Below are positions 43,114 through 52,350 of a stretch of 64,000 bases of DNA, piece after piece. The position numbers and the translations under genes are program-made. The stretch is from Salarchaeum japonicum_A (GTDB lineage: Archaea; Halobacteriota; Halobacteria; Halobacteriales; Halobacteriaceae), in NCBI RefSeq assembly GCF_049705945.1, contig NZ_JBNAMV010000004.1, positions 1,178,001-1,242,000 on the forward strand, read 5' to 3'. The notes beneath the pieces were generated by a model. It was given only the letters and a program-made list of their open reading frames with translations, was not told where the DNA came from and did not search any database. The first letter of the stretch is position 1. Every line of letters begins with the position of its first letter.

Positions 43114-46100
43114 ATGACATCTGGAAACTATCGGGGACGCGCCCTCGCACTCCTCGCGGGCGCGCTTGTCATCCTCGCCGCGGCGTCGGCGCTCCCGGGC
43201 GCCGCCGCAGCGGCTGACAGTACGAATCCAGTAACGATACACGTCGACGACGACTGGTCCGACAACACCACCGAGGACCTCGTCGGCGACGGCTACGAAC
43301 TGGGAACGAACGCAACAGCAACGATTTCTGACGCGCTCGCACTCGCCGACGACCACGACACAATCGTCGTGCACAACGGCACGTACTCGCCGTTCACGGT
43401 CACCGAGAACGTGACGGTACGCGCCGCGGACGGCGCGACGGCGACCGTCTCCGGTGGCAGCGACGCGCTCATCCAGCTCGAAGGCGCGTCGGACGGCGCG
43501 ACACTCCACAGGTTCACGCTCGCGGGTGAGGGCGCCACGCTCGGCGTCGAAGTCCGGGCGGACAACATCACCATCACCGGTAACACGATTACGGGCGTCA
43601 CGACCGGGATTCAGGTGCAGGACGACGCGAACACCGACGCGTCCGCGACGGACGCGCTCATCGAGAACAACACCATCGAGCCGTCCCAGGTCGGCGTCTC
43701 GCTCACCGGCGGCACCCACACCGTCACTGAAAACACCATCACCGGCTTCACTATGGAGGGTATCGGCGCGGTCGGCGCGACCCATGACTTCTCCGGGAAC
43801 GACGAGATCTCCGGTGACGGACCCGCAGTCCAACTCTACGGCAGCGTCGAGAACGAGGTTGCGGCAGCGAACGACTACCTCGGCCTCGACACCGTCGACA
43901 CGGTGGCGGTCAACGCGAACGGCCACGTCTACGACGCCAGCATCGTCGCGGACGACACGACGTACGCGACGCTCCAGCAAGCCGTCTCGAACGCGCCCGC
44001 CGAGAGCACCGTCACCATCACCGAGTCCGGCACGTACGCCGGATTCCTGCTGAACACGAACCTCACCGTCACCGCCGCACCCGGCGTTGACGCGACGGTC
44101 TCCGCGAGCGACGGCCTCGGCCGCGCCGGCGAGCGCGTCGTCGACGTCCGCGCGGACGGCGCGACCGTCTCCAACCTCACGGTTGACGCCACTCACGCAT
44201 CCGACACGTACCTCACCGGCGTCTCCGTCAGCGGTGAGAACACGACAGTCCGGAACGTCGAGGTTCTCGGCGACGCGGACGTCACCGGCATCCAGACCAC
44301 GTCCGCGAGCGCGAACGTCAGCATCGTCGACAACACCGTGACGGACGCAAACGTCGGCATCTCGCTTCAGGGTGGGGCCGACACCGCGCGCGACAACACG
44401 ATTACAGGCGCTCTCACCGAAGGGTTCGGTCTTCTCGGTGACGAGCACTCCGTCGCCCCCGCAACCGTCACGACCGCGGACGACGCGCCCGCCGTCCGCT
44501 ACTACGGCAGCGTGAGCGACGACGTCGCGACCGCGAACGCCGCGCTCGACTCCGCGGCCGTCGACTCGGTCGCGTTCTACGACTCCGGACACGTCTACGA
44601 CGGTGCCATCACCGTCGGAGACACCGCGTACGCGACCATCGACCAAGCGGTCACGAACGCCGAGGACGCGACCGTCGAGGTCGCCTCCGGAACCTACGAC
44701 CACGTCACGCTCGACGTGGAGAACGTCACACTGCGCGCGACCGGCGATGCGACCCTCAGCGAGGGCGTGACGCTCGCCGCGGACGGCACGGACGTGATCA
44801 ACTTCACCATCGAGTCCGCGAACTTCCACGGCGTCAGCCAGCAGGTCGGCGTCTACGTTCCGGTCGACTCGGGCGACCACCGCATTGCCGATAACGTCAT
44901 CGTCGAGTCCACGGACAAAACGAGCCGTGGCGTCCTGTTCGCCGAGAGCGCGACCGGTGACACGATGATCGTGGACAACGAGATATCCGAGTTCACGACC
45001 GGTGTCTACCTCAGTACCGCCGAGAACGTCACGGTTGAGAACAACGACATCCAGCACAATGCCGCCGGAGTTGGCGGCCTCGAAGGCGCGAACGTCACTG
45101 TCACCGAGAACACGTTCGCGAACAACACCGAGGGCGTCGGCATCGGCACGGTCACCGACCTCTCCCTCACGGAGAACACCTTCAGAGACAACGACCGTCA
45201 CGTCAAAGACTGGACCGCACCGTACGAATCGCTCGACGTACTTTACGAGAACAACACCTTCGACAAAGCGGTCTACGCGACCGGCGGCCAGACCATCGCA
45301 ACCGACGTCTCCACGGCGCTCAGCGAGGCCGGCAACGGTGCGACAGTCTCCGTGAGCGCTGGAACGTACACCGTCGACGAACGCCTCCAGATTCCGGCGG
45401 ACGGCGTTACCGTTGAAGGCGCGGCCGAATCGAGCGTCGTACTCGACGCGTCCGGTCAGGGGTGGCCGGTTTACGCGCACAACGTTGACGATGTCACGCT
45501 CCGGAACCTCACGATTCAGGGGACGACGCAGTCCGGCTCCGACGACACCGTCAAGGCCGCGTTCGTGGAGGGGCTGACCATTGAACACGTCACAGTTTCC
45601 GAGTCCTCGGGTAACGAATTCGACCTCAACAACGTCGTGAACGCGACGCTCCACGACGTTACTGCGAACGGTGACGACACTGCCGGCGTCGGTATCGCGC
45701 TCTCCGCTGTGGAGAACGTCACGCTCGACGATGTCGACACCGCCGGAAACGCGTGGGGGGGTGTCGGAATCTACGACCTCAACCCTGAAGTTGACGCTCC
45801 CGAAGGCTGGGACCTCCGGACGAACCCGACAGACATCACCGTGACCGCGTCCAGCGACCTCTCCGAACCCACGTCGCTATACGCGGACATGGAGTACGAC
45901 GGCACGCTCGGGACTCTCACCGCGCCCGAGTACGACTACGCAGTGCAGAACCCCGACCACCGCGATCGCGGTGGAGACTTCACGTTCTTCCTGAAAAACG
46001 AAGCCGACGCGATTGACTACGTACGCAACCTCGCGAACAGTGACAGTTCCACCGTCCAGACCCTCACGCGGACTGAGGACGGACTCGCCCTCGGGTCGAC

Positions 46101-48495
46101 ATTCGTCGTCGCTGACGGCATGTCCATCCAGACCGCCGTCGACGCGGCTGACGCGGGCGACACCGTTCGTGTCGGTCCGGGAACGTACACAGAGTCGGTT
46201 CACATCGAGTCCGAGCTCACGCTCATTGGGGCGGGTGACAACGACACGACCGTGACCTCGCCGACTTCAATTCCGGAGACGTTCACCCGGGGTAGTGCTG
46301 CGAGCCACGCCGTCGTGCTCGTCGAGAACGCGTCCGCTGACATCAGTAGGCTCACCGTCGATGGGGCGCGGACCGGCGACACGAACCACGAGTTCTACGG
46401 CGTCGCGTACGTGAACGCGAGCGGAACGGTTGACGACGTTACCGTGACGAACGTCACGGACACCGAGTTCTCCGGCGTACAGCATGGAATCGCGGTCGGG
46501 GCGTTCAACCTCGATGGCGAGGACAGGAAGTTCACGCTCAGTAACTCTCGAATCGTCAATTACCAGAAAGGCGGTGTCGTCGCGTCCGGTGAGGGTCTCA
46601 CCGCCCGTGTCCTCGATACATCCGTCATCGGCCACGGCCCGACCGATGTAACCGGCCAGAATGGCGTGCAGATGTCCGGTGGTGCACAGGGTGTCATCGT
46701 CAACAACACTATCACGGGTCATGCCTACACCGGTGAGGACTGGAGCGCATCGAGCGTACTCCTCTACGGCCACAGTAGCGCCGCAGAGACTGTCGTCGAG
46801 AACAACACGATAACAGACAGCCAGATAGCGATTGGTGTGGCGGCGTCCACGAACGTTTCCATCACCGACAACGACTTCGCGAACAACACGTGGCACGTCG
46901 GGGACTATACGGGGTCGCTCGACACCACCGATATCTACGAGGCGAACGACTACGACGCAGCAGCCTACGTCGGAACCGACCGCGACACGAACGGTGCATC
47001 AATCTTCGGCACACTCCCGGACGCGGTCTCCTCTGCGGAGTCGAGCGAGACCGTGTTCGCAACGGGCACGTTCACTGAGTCGGTTCAGTTCGCAGCGGAT
47101 AACGTCACGCTGCAGGGTGAAGACGCGACGCTGACCGCGTCCGTCGGCTTCGAGAACGAGATGTATCCCGAGGACGTGACCGTCTCCGGGTTCACGTTCA
47201 CGACGGACGGCGTAGCGATTAACGCGAACGACGCCGGTGACGACCTCACAATCGAGAACAACGAGTTTGTCGGCGTCGAGAACGCGCTGATTCACGGCGG
47301 CGAGGACGGTGGGAAGGCAGACCTCAAGTCCGGCTGGACCATCGCCGAGAACGAAGTGACGAACACCGGGGATGCGTTCCGGCTCTGGAATCTCCAGGAC
47401 CTGACGGTCACGGATAACACGGTCGAGAACGCCAGCGGCTCCGCGTTCTCCCTCATCGCGGTTGACGATGCGACCGTCACCGAGAACGCGGTCGAGAACA
47501 CGACGAAGTCCGGCGTGTACGTCGACGGTCCCTTCATGGACGCGTTCGACACGAGCACGAACAATGTGGTCGTGGAGAACAACACGTTCGACGCCGCGGG
47601 CGACACAGACACCGAGTACGTGCAGGCCGCGGTGAACGTCGGTGCGAACCTCGAAGACCTCGACGAACTCACGGTGACGAACAACGCGTTCCTGAACACG
47701 ACCACCGACGCGATTCGGGTCGACCCCGCGACCGAGGCGTCCGGGTCGCTCGACGCGACGCTGAACTGGTTCGGGAGCGAGGACGGCCCCGCGTCCGGTG
47801 ACATCTCCGGGCCGGTGACGTACGATCCGTTCCTGACCGCGCCGCCGAGCGAGCAGCCCGCGGACCTCAGTGAGTCCCAGCAGTTCGGGAACGACGTGGT
47901 GATTCCGGCTGACGGCCAGCTGCACACCATCGCGTTCCCCGCGGACCTCGAAGGGACGTTCGGCGACGTGTTCGGTGAGTTCAACGGCAGCGTCTGGGCG
48001 TACGACGCTGCGAACAGCACGTGGGTGCGGCCGGACGCGAGTCAGTCCGTGCACGCGCTTGACGCCGTTGTAGTGAACGCGACGGAGCGCGCGACAATCT
48101 CGATGGACTATGCGGACACGAAGACTGGCGAACTCAGCACGCCGTCCACGACCGACCTCCACGAAGGTTGGAACCTCGTCGGCGCGCCGCAGAGCGGGAA
48201 CGCGAACGCTGCGTTCGGCGCGTCCTCCGCGGACCTCGGGCGCATCATGACGGCGTTCGAGCCGGCGAGTTCGCTCCCCACCGAGTCCGGCACGGACTTC
48301 ACGTCTTACACGTTCGGCGGGATTGTCGCGCCTGACGTAAACGCCCACACCGGCTACTGGGTGTACGTGAACGAGGACGGCGACCTCGCGGCGGCGATGC
48401 CCGCGGGCACGACCGTCGAGGAGTACGCACTCCACAACGCCTACCTGTCGGAGAGGGGCGACATTCCGTTCCTCCCGCCCCGGGTGGTGAACTGA
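43114..48495 (+). CDS. Giant secreted parallel beta-helix surface protein
   Basis: This 1793-residue protein begins with a Sec signal peptide (about 1-34, hydrophobic core ALALLAGALVILAAASALPG). The mature part is a series of right-handed beta-helix segments rich in N-I-T, N-T-T and N-N-T turns and in N-glycosylation sequons. Six modules recur, each opening with a helix, a GTY or GTF motif and a VTL/VTV strand (near residues 68, 285, 507, 730, 1003 and 1298). The C-terminus (about 1590-1793) has a LHEGWNLVGAP ... GYWVYVNEDGDL domain seen in other haloarchaeal surface proteins. There is no membrane anchor or PGF motif. It probably binds or modifies polysaccharide or acts in adhesion. It shares a transcript with the anchored protein 3 nt downstream. 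Confidence 0.9.
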   Translation: MTSGNYRGRALALLAGALVILAAASALPGAAAAADSTNPVTIHVDDDWSDNTTEDLVGDGYELGTNATATISDALALADDHDTIVVHNGTYSPFTVTENVTVRAADGATATVSGGSDALIQLEGASDGATLHRFTLAGEGATLGVEVRADNITITGNTITGVTTGIQVQDDANTDASATDALIENNTIEPSQVGVSLTGGTHTVTENTITGFTMEGIGAVGATHDFSGNDEISGDGPAVQLYGSVENEVAAANDYLGLDTVDTVAVNANGHVYDASIVADDTTYATLQQAVSNAPAESTVTITESGTYAGFLLNTNLTVTAAPGVDATVSASDGLGRAGERVVDVRADGATVSNLTVDATHASDTYLTGVSVSGENTTVRNVEVLGDADVTGIQTTSASANVSIVDNTVTDANVGISLQGGADTARDNTITGALTEGFGLLGDEHSVAPATVTTADDAPAVRYYGSVSDDVATANAALDSAAVDSVAFYDSGHVYDGAITVGDTAYATIDQAVTNAEDATVEVASGTYDHVTLDVENVTLRATGDATLSEGVTLAADGTDVINFTIESANFHGVSQQVGVYVPVDSGDHRIADNVIVESTDKTSRGVLFAESATGDTMIVDNEISEFTTGVYLSTAENVTVENNDIQHNAAGVGGLEGANVTVTENTFANNTEGVGIGTVTDLSLTENTFRDNDRHVKDWTAPYESLDVLYENNTFDKAVYATGGQTIATDVSTALSEAGNGATVSVSAGTYTVDERLQIPADGVTVEGAAESSVVLDASGQGWPVYAHNVDDVTLRNLTIQGTTQSGSDDTVKAAFVEGLTIEHVTVSESSGNEFDLNNVVNATLHDVTANGDDTAGVGIALSAVENVTLDDVDTAGNAWGGVGIYDLNPEVDAPEGWDLRTNPTDITVTASSDLSEPTSLYADMEYDGTLGTLTAPEYDYAVQNPDHRDRGGDFTFFLKNEADAIDYVRNLANSDSSTVQTLTRTEDGLALGSTFVVADGMSIQTAVDAADAGDTVRVGPGTYTESVHIESELTLIGAGDNDTTVTSPTSIPETFTRGSAASHAVVLVENASADISRLTVDGARTGDTNHEFYGVAYVNASGTVDDVTVTNVTDTEFSGVQHGIAVGAFNLDGEDRKFTLSNSRIVNYQKGGVVASGEGLTARVLDTSVIGHGPTDVTGQNGVQMSGGAQGVIVNNTITGHAYTGEDWSASSVLLYGHSSAAETVVENNTITDSQIAIGVAASTNVSITDNDFANNTWHVGDYTGSLDTTDIYEANDYDAAAYVGTDRDTNGASIFGTLPDAVSSAESSETVFATGTFTESVQFAADNVTLQGEDATLTASVGFENEMYPEDVTVSGFTFTTDGVAINANDAGDDLTIENNEFVGVENALIHGGEDGGKADLKSGWTIAENEVTNTGDAFRLWNLQDLTVTDNTVENASGSAFSLIAVDDATVTENAVENTTKSGVYVDGPFMDAFDTSTNNVVVENNTFDAAGDTDTEYVQAAVNVGANLEDLDELTVTNNAFLNTTTDAIRVDPATEASGSLDATLNWFGSEDGPASGDISGPVTYDPFLTAPPSEQPADLSESQQFGNDVVIPADGQLHTIAFPADLEGTFGDVFGEFNGSVWAYDAANSTWVRPDASQSVHALDAVVVNATERATISMDYADTKTGELSTPSTTDLHEGWNLVGAPQSGNANAAFGASSADLGRIMTAFEPASSLPTESGTDFTSYTFGGIVAPDVNAHTGYWVYVNEDGDLAAAMPAGTTVEEYALHNAYLSERGDIPFLPPRVVN

Positions 48496-48498
48496 CCG

Positions 48499-50145
48499 AT
48501 GAAGGAGCACGCGCGGACGGTTGCGATGGTCGCGGCGCTGTTCGCTGCGGCGGTCGCGGGTCCGCTGGCTGGCGCGGCGGCTGCGGCGCCGCCGGAGCCA
48601 CCGGCGTCCTACTACGGACAGGCGACGGTGGACGGTGATCCCGCACCGGCGGGCGTGTCGGTGTCGGCTGTCGTTGACGGCTCGGTCGTCGCGACCATCG
48701 AGACGAACGCGGACGGGTCGTTCGGCGGTCCGGGCGCGTTCGCGGACAAACTCGACGTGTCGAAGCCGGACGCGGAGAACGCGACCGTGACGTTCCGGGT
48801 CGCCGGTGAACCGACCGGCGTCTCCGCGAACTGGTCGTCAGGGAGCGCGACGGAGCTCTCGCTCTCGGTGAGCGACGACACGTCCCCGTCTGCGTCCATC
48901 GACGCGGTGAGCGCGGCGAACGTCGGGAACACGGTGACGTTCGACGCGTCCGCGACCGACAACGTCGGCGTAACCTCGCTCTCGTGGTCGTTCGGTGACG
49001 GCGCGAGCGCGACCGGAAGCTCGGTCTCGCACGCGTACAGTTCGCCCGGCACGTACACGGTGACGCTCACGGCGAGCGACGACGCCGGGAACACGGTCGA
49101 AGCGACGACGACTATCACCGTCTCTCCGGCCCCCGCACCGCCGGAGCCACCCGCTGACGACGCGGACGAACCCACAGACACCGGGAACGATACGGCTGAC
49201 GAACCCGCGAACGATACCGCGGACGAACCGTCGGTGAACGTGACGCTGTCGCCGGATGCGACGAACGTCTCGGTCTCCACGGTGTCCGCGAACGACACCG
49301 CGACCGTCTCCTTCCCGGAGACGAACGCGACCGCGACGGAGTCAACGACCCTCACAGGGATGAACGTCTCCACGACGGAGAACACATCCCTCAACCTCTC
49401 CGTCTCCGTCTCGGACGACTCGGCTGGTGACACCCCCGAACCCGACGCGGGCGACGGGGGCGGTGAGGTCGTGACGTACATCCAGGTTGACCACGACGTG
49501 CCTGAGGAGTCCATCGGCGAGGTGTCGTTCTCCTTCACCGTCGCCGAGTCGACACTCGCGGAGCGCGGTGTCGCGCCCGAGAACGTCGTGCTTTACCGGT
49601 ATCACGACGGCGCGTGGAACGAACTCGAAACGACACACATCGGAACGACCGACGGCGTCGCCACGTTCGGAGCCGTCTCGCCCGGCCTGTCGGTGTTCGC
49701 GGTCCGCAGCGGGTCCGCGTCCCTGAACGTCACCGACGCCGCGCTCGACACGACGACCGTCGCGGCCGGCGAGTCCGCGACCGTGAGCGTCACGGTCGAG
49801 AACGACGGGACGGCGGCCGGGAACACGACAGTCGAACTGACACTGGACGGCGACCAAGTGAGCACGCAAACAGTCTCGCTGGACGCCGGGGAGTCCACCA
49901 CGGCGAGGTTCACTGTCACGCCCGACGCCGGAACCTACGAGGTCGCCGCGAACGGCGTGACGGCCGGAACGCTCACCGTCGAGAGCGAGACGACAACGAC
50001 GACGCAGTCGACCGGTACGACGCAGTCCACGACGACTGTGCCGCCCGCTGAGCAGAGCCAGCTCGACACCACCGCGCTGGTCGTGTTCGGCGGCGTCGCC
50101 ATGCTGGTGGTCGCGCTGTTCGCGGTGGCACGCCGCCGCCAGTAG
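48499..50145 (+). CDS. Membrane-anchored PKD / PGF-pre-PGF / CARDB surface protein
   Basis: This 548-residue exported protein has a signal peptide (about 1-30), a PKD domain (about 125-212, with WSFGDGASATGSSVSHAYS) and a Pro/Asp/Thr-rich linker. These are followed by a PGF-pre-PGF-like domain (about 325-408, with VVLYRYHDGAWNELET and FGAVSPGLSVFAV), a CARDB-like Ig fold (408-497) and a Thr-rich stalk. A C-terminal membrane helix (about 520-541) ends in ARRRQ. The Pro-Gly-Phe tripeptide normally recognised by archaeosortase is missing before the helix. It follows the beta-helix gene by 3 nt and probably tethers or accompanies that protein at the cell surface. Confidence 0.9.
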   Translation: MKEHARTVAMVAALFAAAVAGPLAGAAAAAPPEPPASYYGQATVDGDPAPAGVSVSAVVDGSVVATIETNADGSFGGPGAFADKLDVSKPDAENATVTFRVAGEPTGVSANWSSGSATELSLSVSDDTSPSASIDAVSAANVGNTVTFDASATDNVGVTSLSWSFGDGASATGSSVSHAYSSPGTYTVTLTASDDAGNTVEATTTITVSPAPAPPEPPADDADEPTDTGNDTADEPANDTADEPSVNVTLSPDATNVSVSTVSANDTATVSFPETNATATESTTLTGMNVSTTENTSLNLSVSVSDDSAGDTPEPDAGDGGGEVVTYIQVDHDVPEESIGEVSFSFTVAESTLAERGVAPENVVLYRYHDGAWNELETTHIGTTDGVATFGAVSPGLSVFAVRSGSASLNVTDAALDTTTVAAGESATVSVTVENDGTAAGNTTVELTLDGDQVSTQTVSLDAGESTTARFTVTPDAGTYEVAANGVTAGTLTVESETTTTTQSTGTTQSTTTVPPAEQSQLDTTALVVFGGVAMLVVALFAVARRRQ

Positions 50146-50156
50146 GGCCACAGCCC

Positions 50157-50165
50157 CTTTTACGG
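50157..50165 (+). promoter_or_regulatory. TATA box of the rhomboid-type gene
   Basis: CTTTTACGG is centred 25 nt before the ATG at 50186, so the gene can be expressed apart from the surface-protein operon. Confidence 0.5.
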
Positions 50166-50185
50166 CTCGCGCTCTTCTCTTCGGT

Positions 50186-51013
50186 ATGTCGACGCGCCAG
50201 TCGTTCCTGCGCGCCCTCGCCGAGCGTGCGCGCTGGTACGACCTGCCGCTCCTCGCGTCCGTCCCCGCCGTCCTCTTCGCGGTGTACGCGCTCCCGGACG
50301 CGGTGAAGTACGACTACGTCCTCTCCTACACGGACCCGACGCTCGTGACGCTCTACACGTCCAGTTTCGTGCACATCGCGCGCCCGCACCTCGTCGCGAA
50401 CGTCTCCACGTACGTCCTGCTCGCGGGCTCGACCTACCTGCTCGCGACGCTCTCCGGGCGGCGCGCGCGGTTCTACGCGGCATTCATAACTTTTCTGACA
50501 GTGTTCCCGGTCGTGCTCTCCCTCCTGAACCTCGCGTTCATTCGCCCCCGCATCGGCTACGGTTTTTCCGGCGTGAACATGGCGTTCGTCGGCCTGCTCC
50601 CGACGATGCTCGTCGGATACGTCTCCCGGCAGTTCACGGCGGAGGTGCTCGACTCGCACGCCCCTGCGCTGTTCTTCGTCGGAACGGGCGTCATCGCGCT
50701 GATAGCGGTCCCGTCGCGGATCGGCGGGCTGGCGGTCGCGGCGGTAGCGGGCGCCGGTGTTCTGCTCTACGTCCGAGACATCTACGGGGACGTCTCCGAC
50801 CTCTCAATCGCGGGCTTCCAGCACGCGCTCACGCCCGCGGGCCATCTCGAACTCGCGGCGCTCTCCCTCGTTCTGTTCGTCGGCGCGCCGTTCGCGGCGT
50901 TCACCACGGTGTCGTTCGGGGACGGCACGGTGTTGAACCTCTACTCGCACTTGCTCGGGTACTGTCTCGGCTACCTCGCGCCCTACCTCACGATTCGGCT
51001 GGTGTCACTGTAG
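50186..51013 (+). CDS. Rhomboid-type intramembrane serine protease
   Basis: This 275-residue protein has six to seven membrane helices. The rhomboid features are present in order: a helix-2 segment with His63, His68 and Asn72 (HIARPHLVAN), the GxSG motif GFSG with Ser128, and the catalytic His255 in YSHLLGYCLGY. Catalysis therefore looks intact. Rhomboids cleave membrane-anchored substrates within their helices. The anchored surface protein directly upstream is a possible substrate, though this is inference from position only. Confidence 0.8.
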   Translation: MSTRQSFLRALAERARWYDLPLLASVPAVLFAVYALPDAVKYDYVLSYTDPTLVTLYTSSFVHIARPHLVANVSTYVLLAGSTYLLATLSGRRARFYAAFITFLTVFPVVLSLLNLAFIRPRIGYGFSGVNMAFVGLLPTMLVGYVSRQFTAEVLDSHAPALFFVGTGVIALIAVPSRIGGLAVAAVAGAGVLLYVRDIYGDVSDLSIAGFQHALTPAGHLELAALSLVLFVGAPFAAFTTVSFGDGTVLNLYSHLLGYCLGYLAPYLTIRLVSL

Positions 51014-51039
51014 CCGGCAAACCTCGCCGTAACTGTCAG

Positions 51040-51047
51040 TTATAGAA
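51040..51047 (+). promoter_or_regulatory. TATA box of the metY-metX operon
   Basis: TTATAGAA is centred about 30 nt before the ATG at 51073. Confidence 0.55.
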
Positions 51048-51072
51048 GCCTGTAGGAGTATGAGTGCAGTGT

Positions 51073-52350
51073 ATGAGTGACGAGGGTGAGTCGGGCTTCG
51101 ACACCCGCACCGTCCACGCCGGCAGCGACCCCGACCCCGCGACCGGGGCGCGCGCCACCCCGATATTTCAGACGACCTCCTACGAGTTCGAGAGCGCGGA
51201 CTACGCCGCCTCCCTCTACGCGCTCGAGGGCAAGGGCGACATCTACTCGCGCATCAGCAACCCCACGGTCGCCACGCTCGAAGACCGCATCGCGGACCTC
51301 GCCGGCGCCAGCGCGGCGGTCGCGAACGCCAGCGGGATGGCGAGTTTCGACGCCCTGAACTTCGCGCTCGCGTCCGCCGGCGACAACGTCGTCTCCGCGA
51401 GCGCAATCTACGGCGGGACTCGCGCGTACCTCGCGCACACCGCCCGCCGCCGCGGCGTCGAAGCCCGGTTCGTCGACACCCTCGACTACGACGCGTACGA
51501 GGAGGCCATCGACGAGGACACCGCGTACGTCCACGCCGAAACCATCGGGAACCCCGCGCTCGTCACCGCGGACCTCGAACGCCTCGCCGACATCGCCCAC
51601 GAGAACGGCGTTCCGTTCGTCGTGGACAACACGTTCGCGACGCCCGCGCTCTGCCGGCCCCTGGAGCACGGTGCGGACGTCGTCTGGCACTCCACCACGA
51701 AATGGTTGCACGGTGGCGGCACCACGCTCGGTGGCGTCGTCGTCGACGGCGGGAGTTTCGACTGGGACGCACACGCCGAGACGTACCCCGAAATCGCGGG
51801 CGAGAACCCCGCGTTCCACGGCGTTCGATTCACCGAACGGTTCCCGGACGCGCCGTTCGCGGCGGTCGCCCGCCACCGCGCCACCCGCAGCCTCGGGAAC
51901 CAGCAGAGCCCGTTCGACGCCTGGCAGACCCTCCAGGGCCTCGAAACGCTCGGCCTCCGCATGGACCGCCACAGCGAGAACGCGCACATTCTCGCCGAGT
52001 ACCTCGAAGACCACCCCGCCGCCGACTGGGTGTCCTATCCCGGTCTCGAAAGCCACAAAACGCACGGGAACGCCACGAAGTACCTCGACGGCGGCTACGG
52101 CGGGATGGTGACGTTCGGTCTCGGGAGTTTCGACGCCGCCAAATCGTTCTGTGAGAGCGTGAATCTCGCGTCCTTCCTCGCGAACGTCGGGGACGCGAAG
52201 ACGCTCGTCATCCATCCCGCGAGCACCACGCACGCCCAGTTGAGCGAGGACGAACAGCGCAGTTCGGGCGTCCTCCCCGACATGGTTCGCGTCTCCGTCG
52301 GCATCGAGGACCCCGCCGACATCCTCGCGGACTTCGACGACGCGCTATGA
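51073..52350 (+). CDS. metY: O-acetylhomoserine sulfhydrylase (MetY family), first copy
   Basis: This 425-residue PLP enzyme makes homocysteine from O-acetylhomoserine and sulfide. It has the family N-terminus GFDTRTVHAGSDPDPATGAR, GDIYSRISNPTVATLEDR, and the PLP lysine Lys210 in STTKWLHGGG. The start is the ATG at 51073 rather than an in-frame GTG three codons earlier. Its stop overlaps the metX start by 4 nt, so product and enzyme supply are linked. A paralogue lies just after metX. Confidence 0.93.
   Translation: MSDEGESGFDTRTVHAGSDPDPATGARATPIFQTTSYEFESADYAASLYALEGKGDIYSRISNPTVATLEDRIADLAGASAAVANASGMASFDALNFALASAGDNVVSASAIYGGTRAYLAHTARRRGVEARFVDTLDYDAYEEAIDEDTAYVHAETIGNPALVTADLERLADIAHENGVPFVVDNTFATPALCRPLEHGADVVWHSTTKWLHGGGTTLGGVVVDGGSFDWDAHAETYPEIAGENPAFHGVRFTERFPDAPFAAVARHRATRSLGNQQSPFDAWQTLQGLETLGLRMDRHSENAHILAEYLEDHPAADWVSYPGLESHKTHGNATKYLDGGYGGMVTFGLGSFDAAKSFCESVNLASFLANVGDAKTLVIHPASTTHAQLSEDEQRSSGVLPDMVRVSVGIEDPADILADFDDAL

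Noticed and set aside
43075..45654. An 859-codon open frame on the minus strand opposite the beta-helix gene
   Set aside because: It is a by-product of GC-rich codon use in the plus-strand gene. Its translation is Val/Arg/Asp/Gly-rich with no domain pattern, while the plus strand has a signal peptide and beta-helix repeats.
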